Below, piece after piece: positions 1-8,181 of a stretch of DNA of 64,000 bases. Numbering within the stretch: the first letter of the stretch is position 1; each line of letters begins with the position of its first letter. The position numbers and the translations under genes were made by a program. Source of the stretch: Hymenobacter actinosclerus. GTDB taxonomy: Bacteria > Bacteroidota > Bacteroidia > Cytophagales > Hymenobacteraceae. The DNA lies in NCBI RefSeq assembly GCF_900111515.1, contig NZ_FOHS01000001.1:503419-567418 (forward strand), in the 5' to 3' direction. Below the pieces are notes generated by a model. The model made no database searches. It saw nothing but the letters and a program-made list of their open reading frames with translations, and was not told the DNA's origin.

Positions 1-385
1 AGTAGCTTAGCGGCTGCGACTCGCCCTGTACTTTCACTTCATCAAACGCATAGCTCACGCCAATGCGCAGCGCGCAGAACGCCAGCAGGCCCAGCCCCAG
101 CAGGCCCAGGTAGGCCCCCAGCCGGCCGCGCTGAAACAGCCGGGGCATCAACTGCCAGTTGAGGTAGAAAAGGGCCGAATCGAGCACGTCGGCCGTGAGG
201 GCCAGAGCCCAGAAGTGGTCCTGCTGCTGCGGTACCAGCACGCCCTGGCGCAGCAGCCAGTTCTGCCAGTCGAAATACAGCAGCAGCGCTATCCAGCCCA
301 GGGCCACCCAGGGCAGCCGCCGCAGCCAGACCGGGGGCGTAGGCAAGGGCCGCAACGGCCGGGAAACAGAAGCAGGCAGATTCAG
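1..385 (-). CDS. Sensor histidine kinase, LytS/YehU type, N-terminal part
   Basis: The gene runs off the left edge, so only the membrane part is visible. Translated on the minus strand it shows hydrophobic helices (VALGWIALLLYF, GAYLGLLGLGLLAFCAL) and the phrase ALFYLNWQLMPRLFQRGRL. That phrase resembles the FYLNY...LIPRLL loop typical of the LytS-like His_kinase family (PF06580), which pairs with LytTR response regulators. The kinase core itself is outside the window. The frame opens after a TAA at 398-400 and contains no upstream ATG. A TTG at 353-355 or a rarer start nearer 385 must be used, so the 5' end is uncertain. Family assignment rests on the membrane pattern only. Confidence 0.55.
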   Translation of the reverse strand, partial: MNLPASVSRPLRPLPTPPVWLRRLPWVALGWIALLLYFDWQNWLLRQGVLVPQQQDHFWALALTADVLDSALFYLNWQLMPRLFQRGRLGAYLGLLGLGLLAFCALRIGVSYAFDEVKVQGESQPLSY

Positions 386-649
386 GGAGGTTGGCGCTTA
401 ATTGAACTGGCAAAGTAGCCAATTGGCTGGGTTTGCGGCCGGATTTTCAACCTGCCCAACGTCCGCTTCAACCAAATAGCCCACAGCCGCCACCAGCATA
501 AAGTAAGGGCTCAGCCAAGTGGCCGGTTGAGCGGAGTAACCCCGGCACGGCTTGCTCCGGAGGCCGTATTGGCTGAGCCGCGGCCCGGAGCTGCTTGAGC
601 TTCCCGGCTTTCTGCCTGATACACGGGGTACGTTTGCGCGGCCGGTCTG

Positions 650-910
650 CTGCTGGGTGCCGGCTTTTACCCCTGGGCGTTGCTAATTTCCTGGCTCCCG
701 GCCACCAATACACCAGCCTCACCACTACGCCCGGCGTTGTCAATTTCGGCAGCTTCTATCAGTATCAGCGCAGCTTGCGCCTCTCGTTCAGCTACCGTTT
801 TGGCCAGCCCGAAAGCAGCCCATGCCCGCGCCGCCCCATCAAAAACAACTGCTCCGAGAAGGGTGGCTCCACCGGCGGCGGGCCGGGTCGAGGCGGGTTC
901 GGAAGAGAAC
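650..910 (+). pseudogene. Decayed C-terminus of an outer-membrane beta-barrel (TonB-family) protein
   Basis: On the plus strand this stretch reads a final barrel strand, FYQYQRSLRLSFSYRFGQ, followed by RRPIKNNCSEKGG and a Gly-rich tail. This is the usual ending of Bacteroidota outer_membrane_beta-barrel proteins (PF14905-like), which finish in SYRFG plus a short basic/Gly tail. No start codon, plug or other barrel strands are recognisable upstream (420-650), and the frame reads past the expected stop. I interpret it as the 3' remnant of a deleted gene. The flanking sequence 423-983 holds nothing else that I can identify. Confidence 0.5.
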
Positions 911-983
911 CGAACAGGGTTGGGCGGCGCCGGAGTCAGGAGCGAAAAGCTGGCCTGGGGCAAGATGGGGCCGACGTGTGCAG

Positions 984-1364
984 TTAGTTGTTGATGTAGA
1001 CCCGGATAAGCTTGGTCAGAATCAAATCCATTTTGCTGCTCAACGTTTCCAACTGGCTGCTCATTTTCTCGAAGCGGATTTCCAGGTCGTCCAGCTGCTG
1101 GGCCTGCCCGGGCGCGTAGCTGGCCTGCGCCGGAAGGAGGGTAGCCGGCGCAGATAAGGCCTCGTTGAGTTGCACCAGTTGCTCCTGGTAGCTGCTCTGC
1201 CCGGCTAGGAGCTGCTGCATAAGCTGGGCGTTGCCTTCCGTCGCCTGCACCAACTGCCGGAGCATAACCGCATGCTGGCGTAGCTGCGCCGTATGGCGGT
1301 CAAGAATAGAGGTTGTTTCCGAAAGCAGAGGCTCCAGCTGGTCGAGGCTTTCTTCAGGAGTCAT
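984..1364 (-). CDS. Small coiled-coil protein of unknown function
   Basis: A 126-residue acidic, Gln- and Leu-rich protein without signal peptide or membrane segment. Residues 5-60 and 90-120 show heptad-like spacing (LDQLEPLLSETTSILDRHTAQLRQ and LDDLEIRFEKMSSQLETLSSKMDLIL), so a coiled coil is likely. I recognise no domain. It starts with a clean ATG. The 170 bp before it (1365-1537) are unusually AT-rich for this genome and probably contain its promoter, though no exact TAnnTTTG match was found. It could be a small scaffold or tethering protein, but this is open. Confidence 0.7.
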   Translation of the reverse strand: MTPEESLDQLEPLLSETTSILDRHTAQLRQHAVMLRQLVQATEGNAQLMQQLLAGQSSYQEQLVQLNEALSAPATLLPAQASYAPGQAQQLDDLEIRFEKMSSQLETLSSKMDLILTKLIRVYINN

Positions 1365-1537
1365 GGGAAGGTTTATATAGTAGAATTATAAGGCAATCTA
1401 CTACTATTCCCTTAGATTGTGTATATAATGGGGAAATTTCACTATATAATTGTACTAATACTGTCAGTCTGAATATTAGGATATTTTGGGCCAGATGCTT
1501 GGTTGAAAAAGGAAGTAGTTGCCTGGTCTATAAAGAG

Positions 1538-2287
1538 CTACGATTCCTGATGCCAGATGTCCCAGGCGGCTTCGGCCTGACGGCAAAGCATATCGAAGCC
1601 GTTTTTCACCTGCGCCCCGGCGGCCAGGCCGCGGCGCATAAACTCGGTTTCGGCCGGATTATATACCAGGTCGTGCAGGTAATGCTGGGGCGTGAGGGCT
1701 TCGTAGGGCAGGGGCGGGCAGCTGCTTACGTCGGGGAAGGTGCCCAGAGGCGTGGCGTTGATGATGAGCTGGTGGTCGTGGATCAGGCGCGGGCTTAGCT
1801 CGTCGTAAGTGAGGCCCGCGCCCAGTGGGTTGCGCGAAACCGTCCAGGCGCCGATGCCCAGCTCGCGCAGCGCCACCTCCACGGCTTTGGCCGCCCCGCC
1901 GCTGCCCAGCACCAGGGCCCGCAGCCCGGCCGGCACGGGCGCTGGCAGCAGGGCCCGCAGCGAGTCGCGGAAGCCCACGTAATCGGTGTTGTGCCCCACC
2001 AGCCGGCCATCGGCCCGGAACTCGACCACGTTCACGGCCCCCACCCGCGCCGCCGAAGGGGCCACCTCGTTGAGGAAGGGCCAGATTTGCTCCTTGTAGG
2101 GAATCGTGACGTTGAGGCCGCGCAACTCGGGCCGGGCCGCCAGCAGGGCCGGCAGCTCGTGCATATCGGCCAGCTCAAACAGCTCGTAGCGGTGGTCGGG
2201 CAGGCCCAGGCTGTGGAACTTCTGGCTGAAATAGGTCTGGGAGAACGAGTGCTTTAGGGAGCGGCCGAGCAATCCGAATTCGGGCAT
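1538..2287 (-). CDS. aroE: Shikimate dehydrogenase
   Basis: Reduces 3-dehydroshikimate to shikimate with NADPH in the chorismate pathway (cytosol). The 249-residue protein has the family N-terminus FGLLGRSLKHSFSQTYF, the substrate motif NVTIPYKEQIWPFL with the catalytic Lys near residue 68, the HNTDYVGFRDSL motif, a GSGGAAKAVEVAL nucleotide-binding loop, and the C-terminal KNGFDMLCRQAEAAWDIW. I chose the ATG at 2287 because MPEFGLLG aligns with the family start. The frame is open a further 11 codons upstream but those lack family character. It lies downstream of dedA, separated by a terminator. Confidence 0.95.
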   Translation of the reverse strand: MPEFGLLGRSLKHSFSQTYFSQKFHSLGLPDHRYELFELADMHELPALLAARPELRGLNVTIPYKEQIWPFLNEVAPSAARVGAVNVVEFRADGRLVGHNTDYVGFRDSLRALLPAPVPAGLRALVLGSGGAAKAVEVALRELGIGAWTVSRNPLGAGLTYDELSPRLIHDHQLIINATPLGTFPDVSSCPPLPYEALTPQHYLHDLVYNPAETEFMRRGLAAGAQVKNGFDMLCRQAEAAWDIWHQES

Positions 2288-2318
2288 AACGCGGGGGTGG
2301 TTTCGGGCGGCAAGCAAC

Positions 2319-2355
2319 AAAAAAACCGCCGGCTTTCCTTGCGGAGCCGGCGGTT
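2319..2355 (-). terminator. Rho-independent terminator of the DedA gene
   Basis: On the minus strand an 11-bp perfect stem (2345-2355 with 2324-2334, GC-rich) is followed by a seven-U tract. It lies between the stop of the DedA gene and the start of aroE, so the two are probably separate units. Confidence 0.85.
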
Positions 2356-2395
2356 ATGATGGGTATGTTTTCGCTCTTGCTGGTCGCGGCCGACT

Positions 2396-3052
2396 TTAGG
2401 CCACGGGCTTCTGCTTGCCGAAGCGTGACTTGCCGAACTCCCATACTACTGGCAGCACCGACAGCACAATAATGGCCAACACAACCAGCGAGAAGTTTTT
2501 CTGTACTACCGGAATCAACCCGAAAAAGTAGCCCGCACTCGTGAGCGACACCACCCACAGCACCGCGCCCACCAGGTTGTACGACAAAAACTTGCTGTAG
2601 TGCATGGTGCCCACGCCCGCCACAAACGGCGCAAACGTGCGCACAATGGGGATAAAGCGGGCCAGAATAATCGTTTTGGCGCCGTGCTTCTCGTAGAAAG
2701 CCTGGGTGCGCTCCAAGTGCGCCCGCTTCAGAAAGCGGGAGTTTTCGCGGAATACCCGCGGCCCCAGGTAGTCGCCGATGTGGTAGTTGAGCGCGTCGCC
2801 GAGCACGGCCGCCACAATCAGCAGGCCCATCAGCAGCCACACGTTGAGCGGCGAGCCGGGCAGAGCGGCCGTGGCGCCCGCGGCAAACAGCAGCGAGTCG
2901 CCGGGCAGAAAAGGCAGCACCACCACGCCGGTTTCCACGAAAATGATCAGAAACAGAATAGCGTAAGTCCAGACTCCATAGTCCCTGACAATTTCACCCA
3001 GGTGCTTGTCGAGGTGCAGAACGAAGTCGATGATTTGCTGAAGAATTTCCAT
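2396..3052 (-). CDS. DedA family inner-membrane protein
   Basis: A 218-residue polytopic membrane protein of the DedA/SNARE-associated (PF09335) family. Recent work links the family to undecaprenyl-phosphate or lipid flipping and membrane homeostasis. Visible family marks are ETGVVVLPFLPGDSLLFAAG near residues 43-62, GDALNYHIGDYLGPRVF, and the FxxxHGxKTIILARFIPIVRTFAPFVAG block with its conserved Arg residues. There are four to five hydrophobic segments. The ATG at 3052 (MEILQQIIDF) is preferred over a start seven codons upstream. A near-consensus TTACTTTG lies upstream, and a terminator follows. Confidence 0.9.
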   Translation of the reverse strand: MEILQQIIDFVLHLDKHLGEIVRDYGVWTYAILFLIIFVETGVVVLPFLPGDSLLFAAGATAALPGSPLNVWLLMGLLIVAAVLGDALNYHIGDYLGPRVFRENSRFLKRAHLERTQAFYEKHGAKTIILARFIPIVRTFAPFVAGVGTMHYSKFLSYNLVGAVLWVVSLTSAGYFFGLIPVVQKNFSLVVLAIIVLSVLPVVWEFGKSRFGKQKPVA

Positions 3053-3127
3053 GAGAGGGGTTTGAACCCGCAAAGTAAGCGAGTTAGCGCCAAACGGCAG
3101 CCCGGTGCCCCGCTACGGTGGCGTTGG

Positions 3128-3799
3128 TCAGGGCCGCCGCTGCAAAATCAGCAGGCGGTTAAGCTGCTCCACTTCCATGTCCTTCACGGCAAAGCCCAGC
3201 GCCTCCAGAAACCCGGGCAACGGCTGGCCATCGGGCTCCAGTGCAGCCGTTGTCAGCAGGTTGCACAGGGCCCAGCCGCCGGGCCGCAGCACCCGGTGCA
3301 GCTGCCGCCAGAAAGCCGCCCCGCCCAGCTCGGCGGGCAGCGTCAGGTCCAGGAACAGATCGACTACCGCCAGCTCGAAGTGGCTGGCAGGAGCAGTGGG
3401 CAGCCAGGCGAAGGCGTCGGCGCACTCCAGGTTAAGCCCCGGACCCGGCCGTACGCCGAATTCCTCGGCGGCCACTCGCAGCACCGCCGGGTCGAGCTCG
3501 ATGGCCGTAATGGGCCCGGTGCGGCCCTGCTCGCGACGCAGCAGCGGCAGCACCGAGCCGCCGCCCAGGCCCAGCACCAGCACCGGCGCGGCGGCATCGG
3601 TTACCGGCACGAAGCGCAGCCCGTAGCGCAGTACCTGTTGCAGCGAGCCGTAGCTGTAGTTGGCCTGGGCCGTGTTCAGCACCTTATAGCCGCGCCAGGT
3701 CGTAACCTCCAGCCACCCGCTATGGGCCGATGGCACGCGGCGCGTCATGGGCGTCAGGTAGCTCAGCAGATGGCGGGCAGTGGTCAGCCAGTTGGGCAT
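3128..3799 (-). CDS. Spermidine-synthase-like class I methyltransferase
   Basis: A 223-residue soluble protein with a Rossmann SAM-binding loop VLVLGLGGGSVLPLL (about residues 93-107), an acidic ITAIELDPAVLRVA strand and a HRVLRPGGWALCNLL segment. The fold matches the spermidine synthase/fused SpeE-like family. The polyamine-binding residues are not clear, so aminopropyl transfer is not established. Such stand-alone proteins are common in Bacteroidota and are often annotated only as methyltransferase or spermidine synthase. The stop is about 75 bp upstream of the DedA start. Confidence 0.75.
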   Translation of the reverse strand: MPNWLTTARHLLSYLTPMTRRVPSAHSGWLEVTTWRGYKVLNTAQANYSYGSLQQVLRYGLRFVPVTDAAAPVLVLGLGGGSVLPLLRREQGRTGPITAIELDPAVLRVAAEEFGVRPGPGLNLECADAFAWLPTAPASHFELAVVDLFLDLTLPAELGGAAFWRQLHRVLRPGGWALCNLLTTAALEPDGQPLPGFLEALGFAVKDMEVEQLNRLLILQRRP

Positions 3800-3946
3800 T
3801 GGTCGGGGGGGCGGGAAATCAGGTGGTGGTGGCGCATAAGAAGCGGCAGGTTACCCGGCAACAATGCCGGGCTATTCGTGCACTCCTGACAAGCAAACCG
3901 GTCGACTGCCGCCACCGACTGGTCGAGCAGCCGCAGTTGACCGGTG

Positions 3947-4037
3947 GATTTCAAAAAACGTCCCGTTGATTTTTCGAAACATCAGGACGCTTTCAAAAAG
4001 CATCAGGAGGTTTTTAAAAATCGACGGGACGTTTTCG
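3947..4037. repeat. Intergenic array with 21-bp period (array A)
   Basis: Four consecutive degenerate 21-bp units begin at 3947, 3968, 3989 and 4010, with a partial fifth at 4031. Each contains a run like TTTnnAAAA followed by CATCAGGA or CGACGGGA. It lies in the gap 3800-4066 between the methyltransferase start and the end of the lipoprotein gene. No gene is supported here, although both strands stay open across the array because 21 is a multiple of three. Confidence 0.8.
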
Positions 4038-4066
4038 GTGCCTATGCTCCGGCCGGCCGGCAACGG

Positions 4067-5404
4067 CTATTGAGCGGCGATGCGCCAGATTTTGCCGCCG
4101 GCGTCGTCGGCGACCAGCATGGCGCCGGTGGGCAGCACCGTTACGCCCACCGGGCGGCCGTACACCTCATTCTTCTCCTCATTGGCGATGAAGCCGGTCA
4201 GGAAATCCTGGGGCTGGCCGGCGGGCTTGCCGTTGCGGAACGGCACGAACACCACTTTGTAGCCCGAAAACTCGGAGCGGTTCCAGGAGCCGTGCTGCCC
4301 GATGAAGGCGCCGTTGCGATAAGGCTCCGGAAACTTGTCGCCGGTATAAAAGGCCAGGCCCAGCGAGGCCGTGTGGGGGCCCAGCGGCACATCGGGTACG
4401 ATGGCCTTTTTCACCAGCTCGGGCTTTTCGTCCTTGCGCCGCGGGTCGACGTGCTGGCCGAAGTAGGAGTAGGGCCAGCCGTAGAAGCCGCCTTCGCGCA
4501 CGCTGGTCAGGTAATCGGGCACCAGCTCATCGCCCAGCTCGTCGCGCTCGTTCACGGCCGTCCAGAGTACGTTGGTGCCGGGCGCCCAGTCCATGCCCAC
4601 GGGGTTGCGCAGGCCGCTGGCGTATATCCGTTCGCCCGTACCGTCGGGGTTTATTTCGATGATGTTGGCCCGGCGCTGCTCCTCCTTCATGCCGTGCTCG
4701 CCCACGTTCGACGATGAGCCCACCGAGATATAAATCTTGTGGCCGTCGGGGCTGGCCAGCAGGTTGCGGGTCCAGTGGTTGTTGTAGCCGCCGGCCGGCA
4801 AGTCCAGAATCTTCTGGCCCTTGGCCGTAATCGAGGTCTGGCCGCCCACGTAGGGGTAGCGCCACACGCCATCGGTGTTGGCTACGTAAAAGTAGCCGCC
4901 CAGCAGCAGCATGCCGAAGGGCTGGTTGAGGCTGTCGAGAAACACGGTGCGCGTGCTGGGGCGAGCCACCTGCTGCTCGTCGCGCAGCAGCGTAATGCGG
5001 TTGGCGCTGGTAGGCCTGAGCGACTTCGAGGGGTCGAGCTTGAGGGCGGCGGCCACCTCCTCCTTGGGGCCGGTGGGCACGGTGTTCGCCTCGGCCACCA
5101 GCACGTCGCCGTTGGGCAGCACGTACATATTGCGCGGGCTTTCGAGGTCGGCGGCGTACTGCGTTACCAGAAAGCCGGTGGGCACGGTGGGCATGGTGGC
5201 CTGGGGCCACTCTACAATTTTGCTGCGCTTGGTTACCGATTTGGTGGCGTAGGGCTCGGGCAGGGTCAGCGAGTCGGTTTTCGTAGCCACCGTGTCGGCG
5301 GGCGTGAGTACGGCCGCTTCGGTTTTTTCCTGCTTGGTGGGGCCGCCGCAGGCGGCCGTCAGGAGCAGCGCCGCCGCCGCCAGAAGAGAAGAGATACGAG
5401 TCAT
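4067..5404 (-). CDS. PQQ-type sugar (sorbosone/glucose) dehydrogenase-like lipoprotein
   Basis: A 445-residue lipoprotein: signal peptide with lipobox LLLTAAC, so the mature protein should start at Cys near residue 20 and sit in the periplasm or outer membrane. The body is a six-bladed propeller of the GSDH/L-sorbosone dehydrogenase class (PF07995/PF22807), with NQPFGMLLLGGYFYVANTDGVWRY, GGYNNHWTRNLL, YASGLRNPVGMDWAP and GQHGSWNRSEFSGYKVVF. Family members oxidise sugars with PQQ, but no PQQ synthesis genes are seen here. The ATG at 5404 gives the signal peptide; the frame is open far upstream without family character. A second GSDH-fold protein is encoded at 26353. Confidence 0.85.
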   Translation of the reverse strand: MTRISSLLAAAALLLTAACGGPTKQEKTEAAVLTPADTVATKTDSLTLPEPYATKSVTKRSKIVEWPQATMPTVPTGFLVTQYAADLESPRNMYVLPNGDVLVAEANTVPTGPKEEVAAALKLDPSKSLRPTSANRITLLRDEQQVARPSTRTVFLDSLNQPFGMLLLGGYFYVANTDGVWRYPYVGGQTSITAKGQKILDLPAGGYNNHWTRNLLASPDGHKIYISVGSSSNVGEHGMKEEQRRANIIEINPDGTGERIYASGLRNPVGMDWAPGTNVLWTAVNERDELGDELVPDYLTSVREGGFYGWPYSYFGQHVDPRRKDEKPELVKKAIVPDVPLGPHTASLGLAFYTGDKFPEPYRNGAFIGQHGSWNRSEFSGYKVVFVPFRNGKPAGQPQDFLTGFIANEEKNEVYGRPVGVTVLPTGAMLVADDAGGKIWRIAAQ

Positions 5405-5560
5405 ATAAAGGTAAAAGTGCTGAATAATCCGGGGCCGGGTCTGTAGCTGGCCGGGCCATTCTCTTTTAACTGATTTTAGGCGGCCGGGGTTAGGGCCTTG
5501 TTGCGGCCCAATGCCGCAAGCTTCGGGCCAGCCCGCCCAACCGGCCCGATTAAGCCAACG

Positions 5561-5589
5561 ACAAAGGCCGCGCACTATGTACGCGGCCT
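5561..5589 (-). terminator. Probable weak terminator after comA
   Basis: An 8-bp GC stem (5582-5589 with 5565-5572) is followed on the minus strand by TTTGT. It lies about 35 bp after the stop of the phosphosulfolactate synthase gene. The U tract is short. Confidence 0.4.
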
Positions 5590-5622
5590 GGTCGGCTACT
5601 TTCAAACGGACAGCCTGGCCTA

Positions 5623-6456
5623 CTACCCGCGCGGCATGGAGGTGCCGGGGCGGCCGGGCGTCTTGGGCTCGGGCCGGAACATCTCGTCTACCTGGCTCAT
5701 GTCGAGGAAATCGGTGAACGTGTCGCCGCGCAGGCCCAGGCGGATGGTTTCGAGGCTGATGATTTCGTTGGGCGCGATGTTGCCCAGGTTCACATTGGCC
5801 CCCAGCAGCTTGATAAACCACACCTGCTGGGCCTTCTGGGGGGCTTCCCAGATGATTTTCTCGAACGGAATCTGGGTCAGAATCTCTTCTACCAGACCCG
5901 AGCGCACCTCGCCGGTGCTGCGGAACAGGCCCACGTTGCCAGCCTCGCGGGCCTCGCCAATCACCTTCACGGCGCCGGCTTCCAGTTCCGTTTTCATCTG
6001 CGAAATCCACTTGTAGGGCGGAATAATCTTCTCGGCATCCTTCGAGCCCACCTCGCTGAGCACCTGCACCTGGCCCGAAAGCGTGCGGATAAACTCCAGC
6101 TTCTTGTCGTGGTTGAGGTCAATCGAGCCGTCGGATACCTCGGCGTACTCCATGCCGAAGGTGTCGAGCAGGCGCTGGTAGTCCTCGAACTGGTTGCGGA
6201 TGATAAAGGCTTCGAACAGCGTGCCGCCGAAGTACACCGGAATGCCGGCTTCCTTGTAGGCGGCCAGCTTGCGCTTGAGGTTGGGCGTGGCGTACGAGGT
6301 AGCCCAGCCCAGCTTCACAATGTCGGTGTAATCGGCGCCCACTTCCAGGAAATCCTCCACCTCGCGCACGCTCAGGCCCTTGTCCATGACCATGGTGAAA
6401 CCTTGTTCGCGGGGTTTGCTGGTGCGCTCGGGCAGCTGGCTGAGGGAGTAATTCAT
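5623..6456 (-). CDS. comA: Phosphosulfolactate synthase family protein (ComA)
   Basis: A 277-residue TIM-barrel protein of PF02679. The characterised archaeal enzyme adds sulfite to phosphoenolpyruvate, giving (2R)-phospho-3-sulfolactate. Family signatures are present in order: TDIVKLGWATSY, VYFGGTLFEAF, EVSDGSIDL, VLSEVGSKDAEK, GAVKVIGEAREAGNVGL, and a long C-terminal block from IWEAPQKAQQVWFI through LGANVNLGNIAPNEIISLET. Bacteroidota do not make coenzyme M, so a role in sulfolactate or sulfonolipid chemistry is an inference. A TACTTTTG promoter element lies at 6509-6516. No ComB or ComC partner is seen next to it. Confidence 0.85.
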   Translation of the reverse strand: MNYSLSQLPERTSKPREQGFTMVMDKGLSVREVEDFLEVGADYTDIVKLGWATSYATPNLKRKLAAYKEAGIPVYFGGTLFEAFIIRNQFEDYQRLLDTFGMEYAEVSDGSIDLNHDKKLEFIRTLSGQVQVLSEVGSKDAEKIIPPYKWISQMKTELEAGAVKVIGEAREAGNVGLFRSTGEVRSGLVEEILTQIPFEKIIWEAPQKAQQVWFIKLLGANVNLGNIAPNEIISLETIRLGLRGDTFTDFLDMSQVDEMFRPEPKTPGRPGTSMPRG

Positions 6457-6508
6457 GCGTTAGGGGTCCGGAGGACTGAAGTTCTGAGGAACTGAATTGA
6501 TATGCGGG

Positions 6509-6516
6509 CAAAAGTA
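6509..6516 (-). promoter_or_regulatory. TAnnTTTG promoter element of comA
   Basis: Exact match (TACTTTTG) to the Bacteroidota primary sigma -7 element, about 55 bp before the comA ATG. No clear -33 TTG is visible. Confidence 0.55.
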
Positions 6517-6555
6517 CAGCCGGATTGGGAATTGCGCGGTTGGCCTAAAAAAACT

Positions 6556-6642
6556 GTCATCCTGAGCGCAGCGAAGGACCTGGGCAGAAGCTAACATGTG
6601 ACTGTCGCTTCCGTCCAGGTCCTTCGCTGCGCTCAGGATGAC
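6556..6642. repeat. REP-like inverted repeat, 28-bp perfect arms
   Basis: Arms 6556-6583 and 6615-6642 are perfect reverse complements and begin GTCATCCTGAGCGCAGCG; the loop is 31 nt. It lies between the TPR gene end and the comA start. The arm start resembles the repeat at 25620-25755 (GTCATTCTGAGCGAAGCG), so both belong to one family. Confidence 0.85.
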
Positions 6643-6660
6643 CGGTGGGTTCGTTTGCTG

Positions 6661-8064
6661 CTACTTCCGGTACTGGTCAATCAGGCGGGCCAGGGCCTGC
6701 TGCGACTCCAGCTCGGGGAAGTAGTCGAACAGCAGGCGGTGCTTGTCGAAATCGAGGGTGAGGGCCTGCTCCAGGGTCTGGTAGGCCTCGCGGTAGCGGC
6801 CGGCCGCCAGCAGGTAGGCGCACAGCCGGTAGTGCAGCTCGGCCTCTACGGGGCTGATTTCGAGGGCCGTGCGCATCAGGTCGATGGCGCCGTCGAAGTT
6901 GCCCTGCTCATACAGCAGAATGCTCCAGTTCAGCCAGCCGTCCTTGTTGTCGGGGCCGGTTTCGGTGGCTTTCTCGTAGGCCTCAATGGCCGAGGCCAGG
7001 TTGCCAATCTGGTACTCGGCGGCGGCCAGCGCCAGCCAGTACTCCACGCTTTCGTCGTACAGACTCACGGCCTTACGGAAAAAGTGGATGGCCTCGAAGT
7101 ACTTCTCCTGAGCCTGCATGATGATGCCGATGCCAAACCAGGCCTCGTCCATGGTCGCGTCGAGGTCGATGGCCTTCTGGTAGAAGCGCCGGGCCAAATC
7201 CCACTCGGCCAGCTTCTCGTGGCACTCGCCGATGTTGCACAGCGCCTCGGGCGTGGGCGTGCCCTCGGCGTGGCTCAGCTCAAACTCGGCAATGGCTTCG
7301 CGGTAGCGTTCCAGCGTTACGTAGCAGCTGGCCAGGTAGCCGTGGGCGTCGTAGTACTGGGCATCAATCAGAATGGCGTACTCGAAGGCGCTGATGGCCT
7401 CATCCACCTTGCCGGCCCGGTAGTAGGCCTGCCCCAGGTTGAACCAGGCCAGGGCCGAGTAGGGGTCGTCGTCGGTGAAGCGGCGGAAGAACTCCAGGTT
7501 GCTTTCCAGCCGCTCGCTCACCTCCAGGCAGTACAGCAGCTCCTGCACGGCCACGTCGTTGTCGGGGTTGAGGCGCAGGCTTTGCTTGTAGTACTTGGCC
7601 GCGCTCTTGTACTTCTGCCAGCTCTGGTAGGCCAGCCCCAGGTTGAAGAAGATGTCGTCGCGGTCCTCGGTGTTTTCCACCGCTTGCAGGAAAAACGCCA
7701 CGGCCTCGGCAAACTCGCCCTTCTGGGTGGCAATAATGCCGCGGGTAACGGCCACGTCGGGGTTGGTCGGGTCGAGGTGGGCCACGTCCTCAATCTGGGT
7801 ACTGGCGGCGGTGTACTCGCCCTTCATGGCCAGCACCTGCGAGCGGTCGATCAGCAGCTCGGTGCTGAACGGGTACTGGGTTATAGCGGCCTCGCAGGCC
7901 TGCAGGGCGCGGTCGTACTGAGTATTGGACGTATAGTGGTCGATGATGTTCTCAAAATCAGCCAGGTCGAAAAATACGGGTTCGTTGCGGTCTACCATGT
8001 CCTCAAAACGGCGCACGGTAGCCAGCACTTCGTCCCGGTCCTCAAAGTTCTCGTTCATTCTCAT
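6661..8064 (-). CDS. Tetratricopeptide repeat protein
   Basis: A 467-residue soluble protein built of about ten TPR units, for example NIGECHEKLAEWDLARRFYQ, AWFNLGQAYYRAGKVDEAIS and DIFFNLGLAYQSWQKYKSAA, each with the W-L-G-Y-A-A-P spacing. There is no signal peptide or catalytic domain, so it most likely scaffolds protein complexes in the cytosol. It starts MRMNENFEDRDE. The second ATG two codons in is equally possible. This family is widely conserved as a single gene in Cytophagales, but I do not know its function. Confidence 0.85.
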   Translation of the reverse strand: MRMNENFEDRDEVLATVRRFEDMVDRNEPVFFDLADFENIIDHYTSNTQYDRALQACEAAITQYPFSTELLIDRSQVLAMKGEYTAASTQIEDVAHLDPTNPDVAVTRGIIATQKGEFAEAVAFFLQAVENTEDRDDIFFNLGLAYQSWQKYKSAAKYYKQSLRLNPDNDVAVQELLYCLEVSERLESNLEFFRRFTDDDPYSALAWFNLGQAYYRAGKVDEAISAFEYAILIDAQYYDAHGYLASCYVTLERYREAIAEFELSHAEGTPTPEALCNIGECHEKLAEWDLARRFYQKAIDLDATMDEAWFGIGIIMQAQEKYFEAIHFFRKAVSLYDESVEYWLALAAAEYQIGNLASAIEAYEKATETGPDNKDGWLNWSILLYEQGNFDGAIDLMRTALEISPVEAELHYRLCAYLLAAGRYREAYQTLEQALTLDFDKHRLLFDYFPELESQQALARLIDQYRK

Positions 8065-8181
8065 GCTTCAGCTAACAACACAAACCCGCCAAAAAGGCAG
8101 GTTCCGTGGGGTGGGCACAGGCCGTTTCAACTCAGAAACCGCCCTGCCCTGAATATACAACAACCGCACCCAAAGGTGAAC

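Noticed and set aside
2600..3889. Long plus-strand open frame over dedA and the methyltransferase
   Set aside because: Shadow of two well-supported minus-strand genes; Arg/Gln/His-rich translation without motif.
4067..6010. A single 647-codon gene
   Set aside because: The first about 200 codons lie antisense or out of frame to comA and intergenic DNA; the lipoprotein start at 5404 has a proper signal peptide.
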